From the NCBI GenBank assembly GCA_905221605.1, contig CAJNDS010000024.1, positions 62,001 through 126,000 on the forward strand: 64,000 nucleotides of DNA. Reading direction: 5' to 3'. Shown here piece by piece: positions 1-10,229 of this stretch. A model generated the notes under the pieces. That model was not told the origin of the DNA, ran no database searches, and saw nothing but the letters and a program-made list of their open reading frames with translations. The translations under genes were made by a program, and so were the position numbers. How positions within the stretch are numbered: position 1 is the first letter of the stretch; the number at the start of each line of letters is the position of its first letter. The stretch comes from Symbiodinium natans. Its lineage: Eukaryota; Sar; Dinophyceae; Suessiales; Symbiodiniaceae.

Positions 1-2619
1 CTTGAATCATGCAGGGAAGATGCAGGGGTGGGACCCCAGCCTGCAGAGTTCTCTGATGAGTTGGGCTGCACCCTACACTACAACACCCACGAGGGCAGTG
101 AAGAGGCAGCCGCGCCAGCGCATCCAGAAGCACCTGCAGCAAATGTGGTCGAGACAAGCCGCCCGGAGATTTTGCCACCTCGGCAGTGCAATGATATGGC
201 TTGTACCCAGGCATACAATGACGAAAGCGAAGATGATTTCACAGCCGATCTCTTGCAAGCTGGAAAAGCAGAGCAACCGACAGAGATGCCCGAAGCATCG
301 TCAACGGAGACCAAAGCAGCATGGAAACAGGACGAGCCTGACAAAGCGCTCGTGCCAGGCAGTGCGTGCGGCCAGCGTCCTGTTATCAGTGGCGGCGGTG
401 AGATTCAGTCATCTGCAGTGAGTGGGGCTCTTGAATCATGCAGGGAAGATGCAGGGGTGGGACCCCAGGCTGCAGAGTTCTCTGATGAGTTGGGCTGCAC
501 CCTACACTACAACACCCACGAGGGCAGTGAAGAGGCAGCTGCGCCAGCGCATCCAGAAGCACCTGCAGCAAATGCGGTCGAGACAAGCCGCCCTGAGATT
601 TTGCCGCCTCGGCAGTGCAATGATCTGGCTTGTACCCAGGCATACAATGACGAAAGCGAAGATGATTTCACAGCCGATCTCTTGCAAGCTGGCAATGCAG
701 AGCAACCGACAGAGATGCCCGAAGCATCGTCAACGGAGACCAAAGCAGCATGGAAACAGGACGAGCCTGACAAAGCGCTCGTGCCAGGCAGTGCGTGCGG
801 CCAGCGTCCTGTTATCAGTGGTGGCGGTGAGATTCAGTCATCTGCAGTGAGTGGGGCTCTTGAATCATGCAGGGAAGATGCAGGGGTGGGACCCCAGCCT
901 GCAGAGTTCTCTGATGAGTTGGGCTGCACCCTACACTACAACACCCACGAGGGCAGTGAAGAGGCAGCCGCGCCAGCGCATCCAGAAGCACCTGCAGCAA
1001 ATGTGGTCGAGACAAGCCGCCCGGAGATTTTGCCACCTCGGCAGTGCAATGATATGGCTTGTACCCAGGCATACAATGACGAAAGCGAAGATGATTTCAC
1101 AGCCGATCTCTTGCAAGCTGGAAAAGCAGAGCAACCGACAGAGATGCCCCAAGCATCGTCATCAGAGACCAAAGCAGCATGGAAACAGGACGAGCCTGAC
1201 AAAGCGCTCGTGCCAGGCAGTGCGTGCGGCCAGCGTCCTGTTATCAGTGGCGGCGGTGAGATTCAGTCATCTGCAGTGAGTGGGGCTCTTGAATCATGCA
1301 GGGAAGATGCAGGGGTGGGACCCCAGCCTGCAGAGTTCTCTGATGAGTTGGGCTGCACCCTACACTACAACACCCACGAGGGCAGTGAAGAGGCAGCCGC
1401 GCCAGCGCATCCAGCAGCAAATGTGGTCGAGACAAGCCGCCCGGAGATTTTGCCACCTCGGCAGTGCAATGATATGGCTTGTACCCAGGCATACAATGAC
1501 GAAAGCGAAGATGATTTCACAGCCGATCTCTTGCAAGCTGGAAAAGCAGAGCAACCGACAGAGATGCCCCAAGCATCGTCATCAGAGACCAAAGCAGCAT
1601 GGAAACAGGACGAGCCTGACAAAGCGCTCGTGCCAGGCAGTGCGTGCGGCCAGCGTCCTGTTATCAGTGGTGGCGGCGAGATTCAGTCATCTGCCGTGAG
1701 TGGGGCTCTTGAATCCTGCAGGGAAGATGCAGGGGTGGGACCCCAGCCTGCAGAGTTCTCTGATGAGTTGGGCTGCACCCTACACTACAACACCCACGAG
1801 GGCAGTGAAGAGGCAGCCGCGCCAGCGCATCCAGAAGCACCTGCAGCAAATGCGGTCGAGACAAGCCGCCCGGAGATTTTGCCACCTCGGCAGTGCAATG
1901 ATCTGGCTTGTACCCAGGCATACAATGACGAAAGCGAAGATGATTTCACAGCCGATCTCTTGCAAGCTGGAAAAGCAGAGCAACCGACAGAGATGCCCCA
2001 AGCATCGTCATCAGAGACCAAAGCAGCATGGAAACAGGACGAGCCTGACAAAGCGCTCGTGCCAGGCAGTGCGTGCGGCCAGCGTCCTGTTATCAGTGGT
2101 GGCGGCGAGATTCAGTCATCTGCCGTGAGTGGGGCTCTTGAATCCTGCAGGGAAGATGCAGGGGTGGGACCCCAGCCTGCAGAGTTCTCTGATGAGTTGG
2201 GCTGCACCCTACACTACAACACCCACGAGGGCAGTGAAGAGGCAGCCGCGCCAGCGCATCCAGAAGCACCTGCAGCAAATGCGGTCGAGACAAGCCGCCC
2301 GGAGATTTTGCCACCTCGGCAGTGCAATGATCTGGCTTGTACCCAGGCATACAATGACGAAAGCGAAGATGATTTCACAGCCGATCTCTTGCAAGCTGGA
2401 AAAGCAGAGCAACCGACAGAGATGCCCGAAGCATCGTCATCAGAGACCAAAGCAGCATGGAAACAGGACGAGCCTGACAAAGCGCTCGTGCCAGGCAGTG
2501 CGTGCGGCCAGCGTCCTGTTATCAGTGGCGGCGGTGAGATTCCGTCATCTGCATTGAGTGGGGCTCTTGAATCATGCAGGGAAGATGCAGGGGTGGGACC
2601 CCAGCCTGCAGAGTTCTCT
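1..2619 (+). repeat. 429-bp coding tandem repeat, six units plus partial seventh
   Basis: Units start at 1, 430, 859, 1288, 1708, 2137, with a truncated unit at 2566-2619. Five units are 429 bp (143 codons). Unit 4 is 420 bp because it lacks nine bases encoding EAP. Units are nearly identical, differing at a few codons such as VVETS/AVETS, NDMAC/NDLAC and EASSTE/QASSSE. All length changes are multiples of three, which argues for selection on the protein. Confidence 0.97.
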
Positions 2620-4578
2620 GCATCGGCCCAGAACCTGCTTTTTGAGCCTGCAGCTTGTGGCGTCGGACATGGCGCGGTGACTGCAGAGGCGGGCCTCAGC
2701 AAGGAACCGCGTCAATCCCTGATTCATCAATCACACTTGTACGGCGCCCACTACAGGCACCGTCCCTGCATGGTTTCCGTGATGGTGCAAACGGGTGAAA
2801 CAGATGATGGTGACCTTGAGCGTGAAGCTGTTGCCATGCCTTCCGTGAAGGTAGCCAACAGTGTGCCAACACTCAAGAAACCGCAGCCGCCACGGTTGAG
2901 CCTGCTGATTCCGAAGAGGCCTCGCGATGAAAACATAGAGCTCGTGGATGTGGATGCCTACTCTGCAGCCAGTCACGCCCTGTGGGGTGGGCGCACTCCG
3001 AAGAAAGCTGCAGCGCCTTGTCTGCGCGATTTCCTGGCGGCAAAGCAGGAGGAGGCAGAGGAGGCAGATGAGCCGCTGCTGGGCACCGCTTTGGGCAGCA
3101 GCTCGATGTCGCCGATGTCGCCGATCTCTGAAGGGCGCGGAAGCAGCCCGAATGATCTTTGGTGCAGCCAGCGAAGCCACGTGAAGCAAGAAGACCTTTC
3201 CGTGAAGCGCGGGCTCGAGTGCACTGCGTCCAGCGCGCCTACCACTGGGGCACCTGGGATACGAGATCGCTCCAGGTCTCCGCATGCATCAGGCCCCCAG
3301 CAACCCTTGCCTTGGGTGCCACTGGGGCCAAAGCAAGAGAGCCCTCAGCAGGTCTGGTTGGTAAGCCATGGTAAACTTCTTTGAATATCTTTGCGCATCT
3401 TTGCACATCTTGTACACATGCCTGCCAGTTGTCCCTGTCAGGTTTCCAGGGTGGAGTCGCCGGTCAGCCTGAGCACGCGCCGGGCCCTTCATTTCGGAAC
3501 GCCTTCTCCGTCTCCGAAGTACGATGCCAGTCGCGATGTCGTTCCTTCATGGCTGCAGCAAGTTCGTGATGTGAAGGGAGGGCTGAAGCCAAACACCAAG
3601 CAGGACGTCACGGCTGAGCCTTTGGAACTTGCAAAGGGCTTGCCAGCCGACGAGATCCCAACTCCTTGCCGCGGGGCAGGTCGCGCAAGGCTGAACTCCT
3701 TGAGATTTGGTCGATCAAGCCGACCAGCGTCGCCCGGCTCAGATTCGCATTCAACTTTGGCGGCCTCTCCGCGGGTGGGTGAAGGGGCGCCAGGCACGGA
3801 CGCAGCCCCGACGGCCTCCACAGCCAAGGAAAGCTCGACACCATCGACCGCACCTGCCACTCCCACTGGGTCGCCTTCCCCTCTTGGAGCGAACGTTCTG
3901 TCTATCCCATCACCAGCTGCACAGGCCGAAAAGGTCGCGAAGGCGCCTGTGCTACATGGGCTACATGAGCCTCAAGGTGAGGTGGAAGCGCCCCCAGCGT
4001 CCCAAACGTCCCAGTGCTCTGAAGCACTTGAGCCCTTGGCAGCACCGGTGGAAAGCCTGGGCATGTCGGTTGCACCCTTAGAAGAGTGTGATATACCGCA
4101 GCACGTGGAGCACGACGAGCAGGTCGATGACGTCGAAGATGATGCCTCCGGAGTGAGTGCCGAGGACGTGGCTGCCGTGGCTAAGCAGGATGAGCGTGAG
4201 GACAGCGATGAGAAAGGTGGCAAGAGGGCCTTGGGTTCGCCGGGCTCAAGCTCGCAGGGCGAGGATGGCCCCGAACGCCTCAGTCGTCTCAGTCAGTTTT
4301 GCTTTGCGAAGACGACCCAAGAGGAAGCACACGCGCGCCAGCGTGCGCCGAGAGGGAGCCCGGTTGCGTCTGATGGAGCCAAGGATGTTGAGGTAGCCAG
4401 CGCGCCTATCAACCTCAGCCAGTTCGCGTTTGCGAAGACGACGCAAGATGAGCAAGATGAGGGACGTGAGGGCCATGAGGGACGTGCGACCGGAGGGAAG
4501 GTGCACAACGTGCCCTCAGAATCGAAGACGCCGGAAGTGGCCACCTCCGCTGAGGCCTGGATTCTGGAGACTCTGTAG
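1..4578 (+). CDS. Tandem-repeat protein, 5' partial, two exons (1-3360, 3442-4578)
   Basis: The reading frame is open from base 1, so the start lies upstream of the window. Exon 1 holds six copies of a 143-residue repeat plus a partial seventh, then a unique region rich in Ser, Pro and acidic residues with basic patches (PKRPRDEN, RDRSRSPH). The intron 3361-3441 is GT-AG, phase 0 on both sides, and joins QQVWL to VSRVESP in frame. Exon 2 ends at TAG 4576-4578 and carries two copies of an LSQF(C/A)FAKTTQ(E/D)E motif. No catalytic domain, signal peptide or membrane segment is seen. The acidic, repetitive, SR-flavoured composition would suit a nuclear or scaffold protein, but that is only inference and I do not recognise the family. 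Confidence is high that it is coding, because six repeat units keep the frame. Confidence 0.8.
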
Positions 4579-5140
4579 GGTTCTGTGATCTTGCTGTGAT
4601 GTTTCTGTGATCTGCGCAACTCCTGACGCATTCTGGATCGTGTGAGGAGATTCTCAGTGCCGAGGCCAGCTCAGCATTGAGCGCGACTTGAGCTCAGAGC
4701 GTCTGCCGCAACAGAATGAAACAGATTCAAGACAGGAAGACGCCCCCAACTTACATCAGCTCACTCGATCTCTTTTCGTGGTGTGATTCCGCTGTCAGGT
4801 TGGTCAGCTTGAGCGACGATCCTCCAAAGAAGGCCGTGTGGGCTTCAGAACTCAGAACTCGGGCGCTCGATTTTATTTGTGTGGAGAACAGGTCAAGCGA
4901 ACGGCCGCCAAGAGCCATGCCAAGGGCAGGCTGGAAGTCCTGGAAGTCCAGAATGGCAAAAGGTTTTGTCGAATGCTGTCGTCGTCGCGAGGAGCAAGAC
5001 AAGTGTTCCTCCAAAGTGGCAGAGGCTGGTGATTGCTGAGCATGTCTTTGGAGACATAGACGCTGTGAACCCAGAACAATTTGCCGGCAAAGAAATCTGT
5101 TGCAAGGAAGCAGAGGAGCTTGAACTGGGCCCTCACTGAC

Positions 5141-5162
5141 ACTTGCGGCATGTTGGCTCAAG
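5141..5162 (+). other. Possible relict of the dinoflagellate spliced leader
   Basis: The bases ending in TTGGCTCAAG match the 22-nt DinoSL at 16 of 22 positions, and at 14 of the last 16. It lies 12 bases before the ATG at 5174, just ahead of the mitochondrial carrier exon. Relict leaders next to start codons are known in dinoflagellates, where mRNAs are reverse-transcribed back into the genome. The short match could also be chance. Confidence 0.45.
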
Positions 5163-5173
5163 CCTATTCACTG

Positions 5174-7110
5174 ATGACTCTGGGGCAAGGGGGACTCGTG
5201 ATGGCCGAAGTCGCGGATGCTCGCATTCTTCGCACGCTCAATGCTGCCATAGTCAGTGGGCTGGCAGGAGGTTGCGCCCAGATAATGTACGTACTGCCAT
5301 TGATGTGGCTGCGCACCATTATGGAGTACCAGTACAAGAATGGCCAGGGCATGCGGACAGTCGCCACCACTCTCTACCGAGAGGGTGGAGTTGCGAGATT
5401 CTACCGGGGTTTAATGCTGCTCAGCTGAAAAGCGTATATTGGACACAACTTGCAAGCCAACATATTGTGGAGTTGCTGTAGAGCCTTACAGTAGGACCTA
5501 GACTAGGGACAAGGCCGACAACGCCACAACGGGCAGAGAGTCAACTCAGAGTCAACTCAGAGTGAACTCAGACGCTTGGAAGTCCCAGAGGCCAGCGCTG
5601 ATCCTGGCTCCGACAGCTAGGTTTGGGGATACCGCAGCTTGGCCGAGATGTGCATGTTTCTCATGTATGGCCGCTGTGCTGTTTTGCCTCCCATCTTTGC
5701 TTGGCAGAGGTCACGAAAGGTCATATGAAAGGTCATATGAAAGGTCAAGACATATCAGAAAGCAGATGCACCCGAGGCAGCAAACGAGCTTGCGCTCTCT
5801 AGCGCCTGTTCTGCAATAATTCTGTCGCTTGTGTCGCAACATGACCGTACTGTAGTGCCTGCGGGAGCTTTGGCATGCACTACCATGCACTCCTTCTCTG
5901 CATGAGCCAAGGCTTGTCAAAAGTCGAAATGAGCTTGGCGTTGAAGACTCTTTGTGTCTTGGCTTGCACCAGGCCGGATGAACATGACAAGTGCAACCAA
6001 GCAGGAGGCCTGTGAAGTGTGGCTGAGGTGCCTCTGTGACGGCTGCCGCCTTTCGTGTGATCATTCTGCCACTGGATGCCTGGAAGGCACTCGACGGATC
6101 TCTTGTCTTGCTACGAGAGCCGACGGGTTGAAATGTGCCATTAATGCGCCCCAGGTGAACAAGCAGGTGCATGGCAAGGTGGCTCGTTTACTTGATCACT
6201 TGTTGACGGCTTGCCCTCTGATCCTTGTTCTTGTCCTGCAAGGCTGGCCTGGAACATCTTCTGAGAAAGGCTTGGAGGGTTGCCCACTGCCAGTCTTGTA
6301 GACTTGTAGAACTCTTCATTCTCTTGAAACATTTTGATGCTTCGTGTGTCAGGCGAAGGCAAGCCCGCTGTCTCTCTGGCATGGTGGCATGGGCGTGCTG
6401 GTCACAGGAGGTTTCGGACATTACCCGCACCACGGCTTGAACCAGATGGTGCTTGTGCTTGAGAGATCATGCCATAAGGAGGCACACATCCTGCAAGCGC
6501 TGCATCGATCCAGGTGGTTCTACACCAACAATCTTCTTCGTGAGATTCTTCCTCCCTTCGAGATGAGGCAAGCTGGCTTGCTTCCCTCTTCATTCGATGT
6601 ACAGCGCTCTACCACTTTCAGCCTGTAGGCCAGTATGTCGACCATGTAGCTCAACCATGCAGACCGTTGAAATGTGCGTGCGTGGTACGCTTTGCTTCCC
6701 TCTTGTTGGGACACTGAGGTATGGGAAGCATGTGCGGCATGCCTTCATCGGATTCACCTCATCTGTGGTGGCGGATGCAATATGCAACCCCATCCGAGTT
6801 CTGAAGGTGAACCGACAGACATCACTGACCCGCATCAGCACCTCGCTTGCAGCAGCTTGCATCTTTAAACTTGTGCCGCCAGCCTGTCCCAGCGGCTCTG
6901 GGCGAACGGGCACTCGTCTCAGGTTACTTGGACGCAGCAGCTTGACCGCATCCGGGCACTGCTCTTGTGCTCACTCTGTACTCTCTTGAAGCGCACGCAG
7001 GGCTGCGCCTACGCTCTCCTAATCGCTGTGAGGCGCAAGGCATCATCCAGAAGGAGGGCGTGATGGGACTCTGGTCCCGTGGTCTTAAGACTCGTATTCT
7101 GGCCAACGGA
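5174..7110 (+). CDS. Mitochondrial carrier family protein, multi-exon
   Basis: Solute carriers of this family have three repeats of two membrane helices in the inner mitochondrial or another organelle membrane. Exons recognised in order: 5174-5413 (IVSGLAGGCAQ, LPLMWLRTIMEYQ, EGGVARFYRGL), about 5590-5640 (LAPTARFGDTAA), 6028-6092 (AAFRVIILPLDAWKALD), 6353-6441 (LWHGGMG, GHYPHHG), 6514-6561 (WFYTNNLLREILP), 6719-6828 (HAFIGFTSSVVADAI, NPIRVLKVNRQT), 7033-7110 (EGVMGLWSRGLKTRILANG). The PX(D/E)XX(K/R) signature is kept in repeat 2 (PLDAWK) but altered in repeat 1 (PLMWLR) and repeat 3 (PIRVLK). The ATG at 5174 follows the leader relict; ATG 5201 is an alternative. The last C-terminal exon was not found, and some junctions are unresolved. 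Substrate unknown. Confidence 0.75.
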
Positions 7111-8475
7111 GACCAGGCTGCAGATTGATGTGCAGTTTCCCAACATTGTTATGAAATGCTATGAATTCTGATCCTTGGTCAAGATTTTGTGTCAAGGAGT
7201 GCAGGGCTCGCTGTTCACTGTGGGCTGGAGATATTTCTCTGAGCTTTTCAGTGGTGGCCTCACAACCTAAGCGAAGCTCGAGAGGACAAAGCCGCACAAA
7301 GCCGCACAAAGCCGCAACAAAGCCGCCATCCCGAGACCAAAGAGGCCCCCGTGCCAGGCCCCGAGACCTGAGGGCGGGCAGTGGAGGAGATGGAGATGAC
7401 GATGAAGGACGGAGCATCACCAGCGAAGCGCAGGTCAGGCAAAGTGGCGGATAGCCTTTTTGCCACATCAAGGGTTCAAGGATGGAACGTCGGAGGCGAT
7501 TGTCCCCTGAGAACTCGTGCGTTCCTCCGACGGCTCCGAGGCTCCCTGTGACAAAGCGCTGAGACGCCCGTGCAAAAATGGTTGAGAGAGGAGAGGTTCG
7601 GGTACAGGGCGGAGTGCATGTGAGCGTGTGTCAGTGCACTGCGTGCAGCTGCAACTGTCGGCAAGTGAGATCGAGTCGAACATGACAGGCCGCTGCCTGC
7701 CGAGCTTGGCGGCCCCGTGGCCCTGACACCCATGACACCCACAGGCCACCTTGCCGTGCTGTGGGGGTCATGTGTATAGTGCGAAGCAGTGCGCCTATAG
7801 CGGCTGCATAGATCTCGAAGCTGCTCTGTGTAAGGTTGCTGCAGAGTAGCACATTGGGGGAAAGGCTTCAACCTATGTCTCTGTGATGCGACTTTACGCG
7901 GGGTGATGTGACTTCGCTCGCAGCCGCATGTCACTGGGGAGATGTGACTTCACATGCGAAGATGTAACCTACCCGCTTGTATGCGTGTGCAAGTAGAGCC
8001 CGGTTTGTGGATGTGCACTTGTGCTCCCTTGTGCTCCCTTCAAGACTCCCTTCAAGACTCCCTTCAAGACTCCCTTCAAGACTTGGAGAGGCTTGGCCAG
8101 CGCCAAGGACAGCCGACGAAACTCCGTGGGTCGGCTCTGCACTTGTTCACGTTGCGGTGCAGAGGAGAGTGCCAACGAGAAGGGCAAAAGCAAAGCGGGG
8201 GATTCCAAGAGAGGTGCCTGCCGACTGCACTGACTGCACCCCAATGGCCTGCCGAACGGGGGGGGGGCGGGGGAATTCTAGGCAAGCGAGGGCCTCCTGG
8301 CTTGCTTGTGCCCGCGGAGTCGGAAGCTCTCTGCTTAGAGCTGGTGTGGAGCACTCCGTAGTCCAACGTTTACTCTTCTGCGCCTCGTGCGCTGCCAAAG
8401 GTTGCTGCCAGCATGCGGGAAGTGAGGTGGGCTGCCGCCTGGAAAGTCTTCGATTTTTGGATGAGCCCGCACCAG
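7111..8475. other. No recognised gene; short tandem repeats
   Basis: I see no protein family here. A 10-bp repeat (AAAGCCGCAC-like, about four copies) lies at 7290-7325. A 12-bp repeat (TTCAAGACTCCC, about four copies) lies at 8037-8085; it translates as SLQD repeats but no surrounding coding evidence supports that. Confidence 0.5.
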
Positions 8476-9180
8476 ATGTCCAGGGGGATCAGTGACGACG
8501 ATTCCGACGCCCCTCTGGCAAAGATGATCAAGAAGCGCCGTGCAACAGCGCCGGCCAGGCAGGACATTGAGTCGGAACTTGACGTCTTTCCTCATTTAAA
8601 AACGCAGACTGTGCAGGTTGACCCCGGCGAAGGCGACGGCTCAGCTTAGCAGAGGTGCCAGCAGTGAGCCGGAGCCCACAGAGCCCCCACAGCAGGCCAA
8701 GCAGGCCAAGTCACGGGCGACCCCAGGGGCGACCCCAGGGGCGACCCCGGCAGCGACGCCCCTCGGCTTAAACCTGCAATGCTAAGCTCGGCTTCTCGAC
8801 TTCTCGGCTGCAAGTGAGCACCCAGTGTTTCCTGAGGCCAGTGAAATCGACTGCAAAAGCCCGCGAGGCTCGTGATGATCCAGCGGCATCTGAGCTGAGA
8901 CTAGTGGCAGCGGCAAAAAGAACTCTTTCCAGTCCAAAGCTACCGGCCGGTCCAAGCGCACGATCGTGGTCTCACAGGAGGAGCCTGGTGCTCCCAGAAG
9001 ATTTGACTTTGAGTCGAGAGAACAAGATCGCAGGATGCGAATCCCTCGAAGAAGCCTCGAAAGGCTCCTGCCCGGAGCATGGAATACGTATAATACGTAG
9101 ATTTCATGCCGTGTTGCGGCATGTTGCGACAGCCGAACACACCTCCCAGGATCCTACGAAGAAAGCCAAGGTCGCAAGGC
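8476..9180 (+). CDS. Possible exons of an unrecognised basic/acidic protein
   Basis: The stretch 8485-8649 reads SDDDSDAPLAKMIKKRR and continues to a TAG at 8647-8649, though a splice may precede the stop. A short piece at about 9151-9182 reads DPTKKAKVARQ between an AG acceptor and a GT donor. Both are charged and NLS-like, suggesting a nuclear protein. A Thr-Pro-Gly repeat (GATPGATPAATP) can be read at 8708-8760. No domain is recognised, and whether these pieces belong to one gene, or to the possible exons at 9.7 and 12.7 kb, is not known. Confidence 0.25.
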
Positions 9181-9734
9181 AGGTGGGCATCACCAGGGGT
9201 TCCACACCAGGGCTTCAACAGAGCATCCACGCACGAGTGCCCACACATGAGTCCATGACATGAGTCCGCACATGAGTCCGCACATGAGTCTATGCATGGG
9301 TCTGTGAGTTCGCACGAGTGCATCTCCAGGCTGAAAGATTCGGCCTTTGCCAACCCTGCGGAAGCAGCTGTGGCCGCGGCGAATGGGCGGCCAGTCTTTG
9401 CCACTTGGATACAATATGGCATTACTTTGGCATACCTTGGCCTACTTTGGCATTACTTTGGCAGTACTCTGGAATCCTTTGGCATTCCTTGGCCTACTTT
9501 GGCATACTTGCAGCTGATTGCAGCCCACACCGTAGCTGCTGCAAGCGGAGGCCACCACAGGACTTGAGCTCAGCGGCAGGCTGCCCCCATCCAACTCAAT
9601 GGAGCTGCTCACATGCTTGTGAATCTTGTGGTTCGAAGGCAGAAGCAGTTCCTGCTTGATCTGCAGGGATTACTTGTGGTGAGCTTACAGCGCTTGTGTG
9701 GAGCCATTCCTTCACCTGCTTTCGCCGTTGCAGG

Positions 9735-9890
9735 GATGCAAGTTGTCAGGTTGAAGACTGGAGTCCTCATGTGTCGCCGCTCTGGCAAGCATTCTCTCAG
9801 GGCCCGATGGAAACTCAGTACATACATGCAAATCAGGCACCTGATCGCAGATACGTTTCGAAGGACAACCAAGGCATGCTGGCACAGGTT
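9735..9890 (+). CDS. Possible internal exon, unknown protein
   Basis: An open stretch starts after a CAG at about 9735, reads DASCQVEDWSPHVSPLWQA and ends before CAG/GT near 9890. Codon use is like that of recognised exons in the window. No family is recognised. Short ACTTTGGCAT-type repeats at 9415-9510 lie upstream and look non-coding. Confidence 0.25.
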
Positions 9891-10229
9891 GAAGATGTTG
9901 CCTTCAACCCCTCAAGCATGACTCGCTCGTGTCATTCTTGACCTGACTGCCAGATGATGTGCGCTATCTGCAATGGCGCACACATCCTCTCCACACAATA
10001 CGCCTCGTCGGCACGTGTTGCTGAGGTCTTTCGAGGTCTAGAATCTAGAAGTAGTTCAATGTCGTTGCACGCTTTCAGGTGAAGGCCTGCCGCGAGGCCG
10101 GAGAGTCTCATGCCCTCGACGACCTGTCCAGAGCGGAACATAATGTTGCCCAGTAAACACTCCACGGGAAATCAAGTGCCAGTGGCAACGAACCCCTGCA
10201 CGCAAGCCGTCCCTCTTGTGATTCATGAT

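Noticed and set aside
2-2557. 140-codon open frames in a second frame of each 429-bp repeat, and minus-strand frames over the same units
   Set aside because: They are copied along with the repeat; the in-frame continuous reading of all units is the better explanation.
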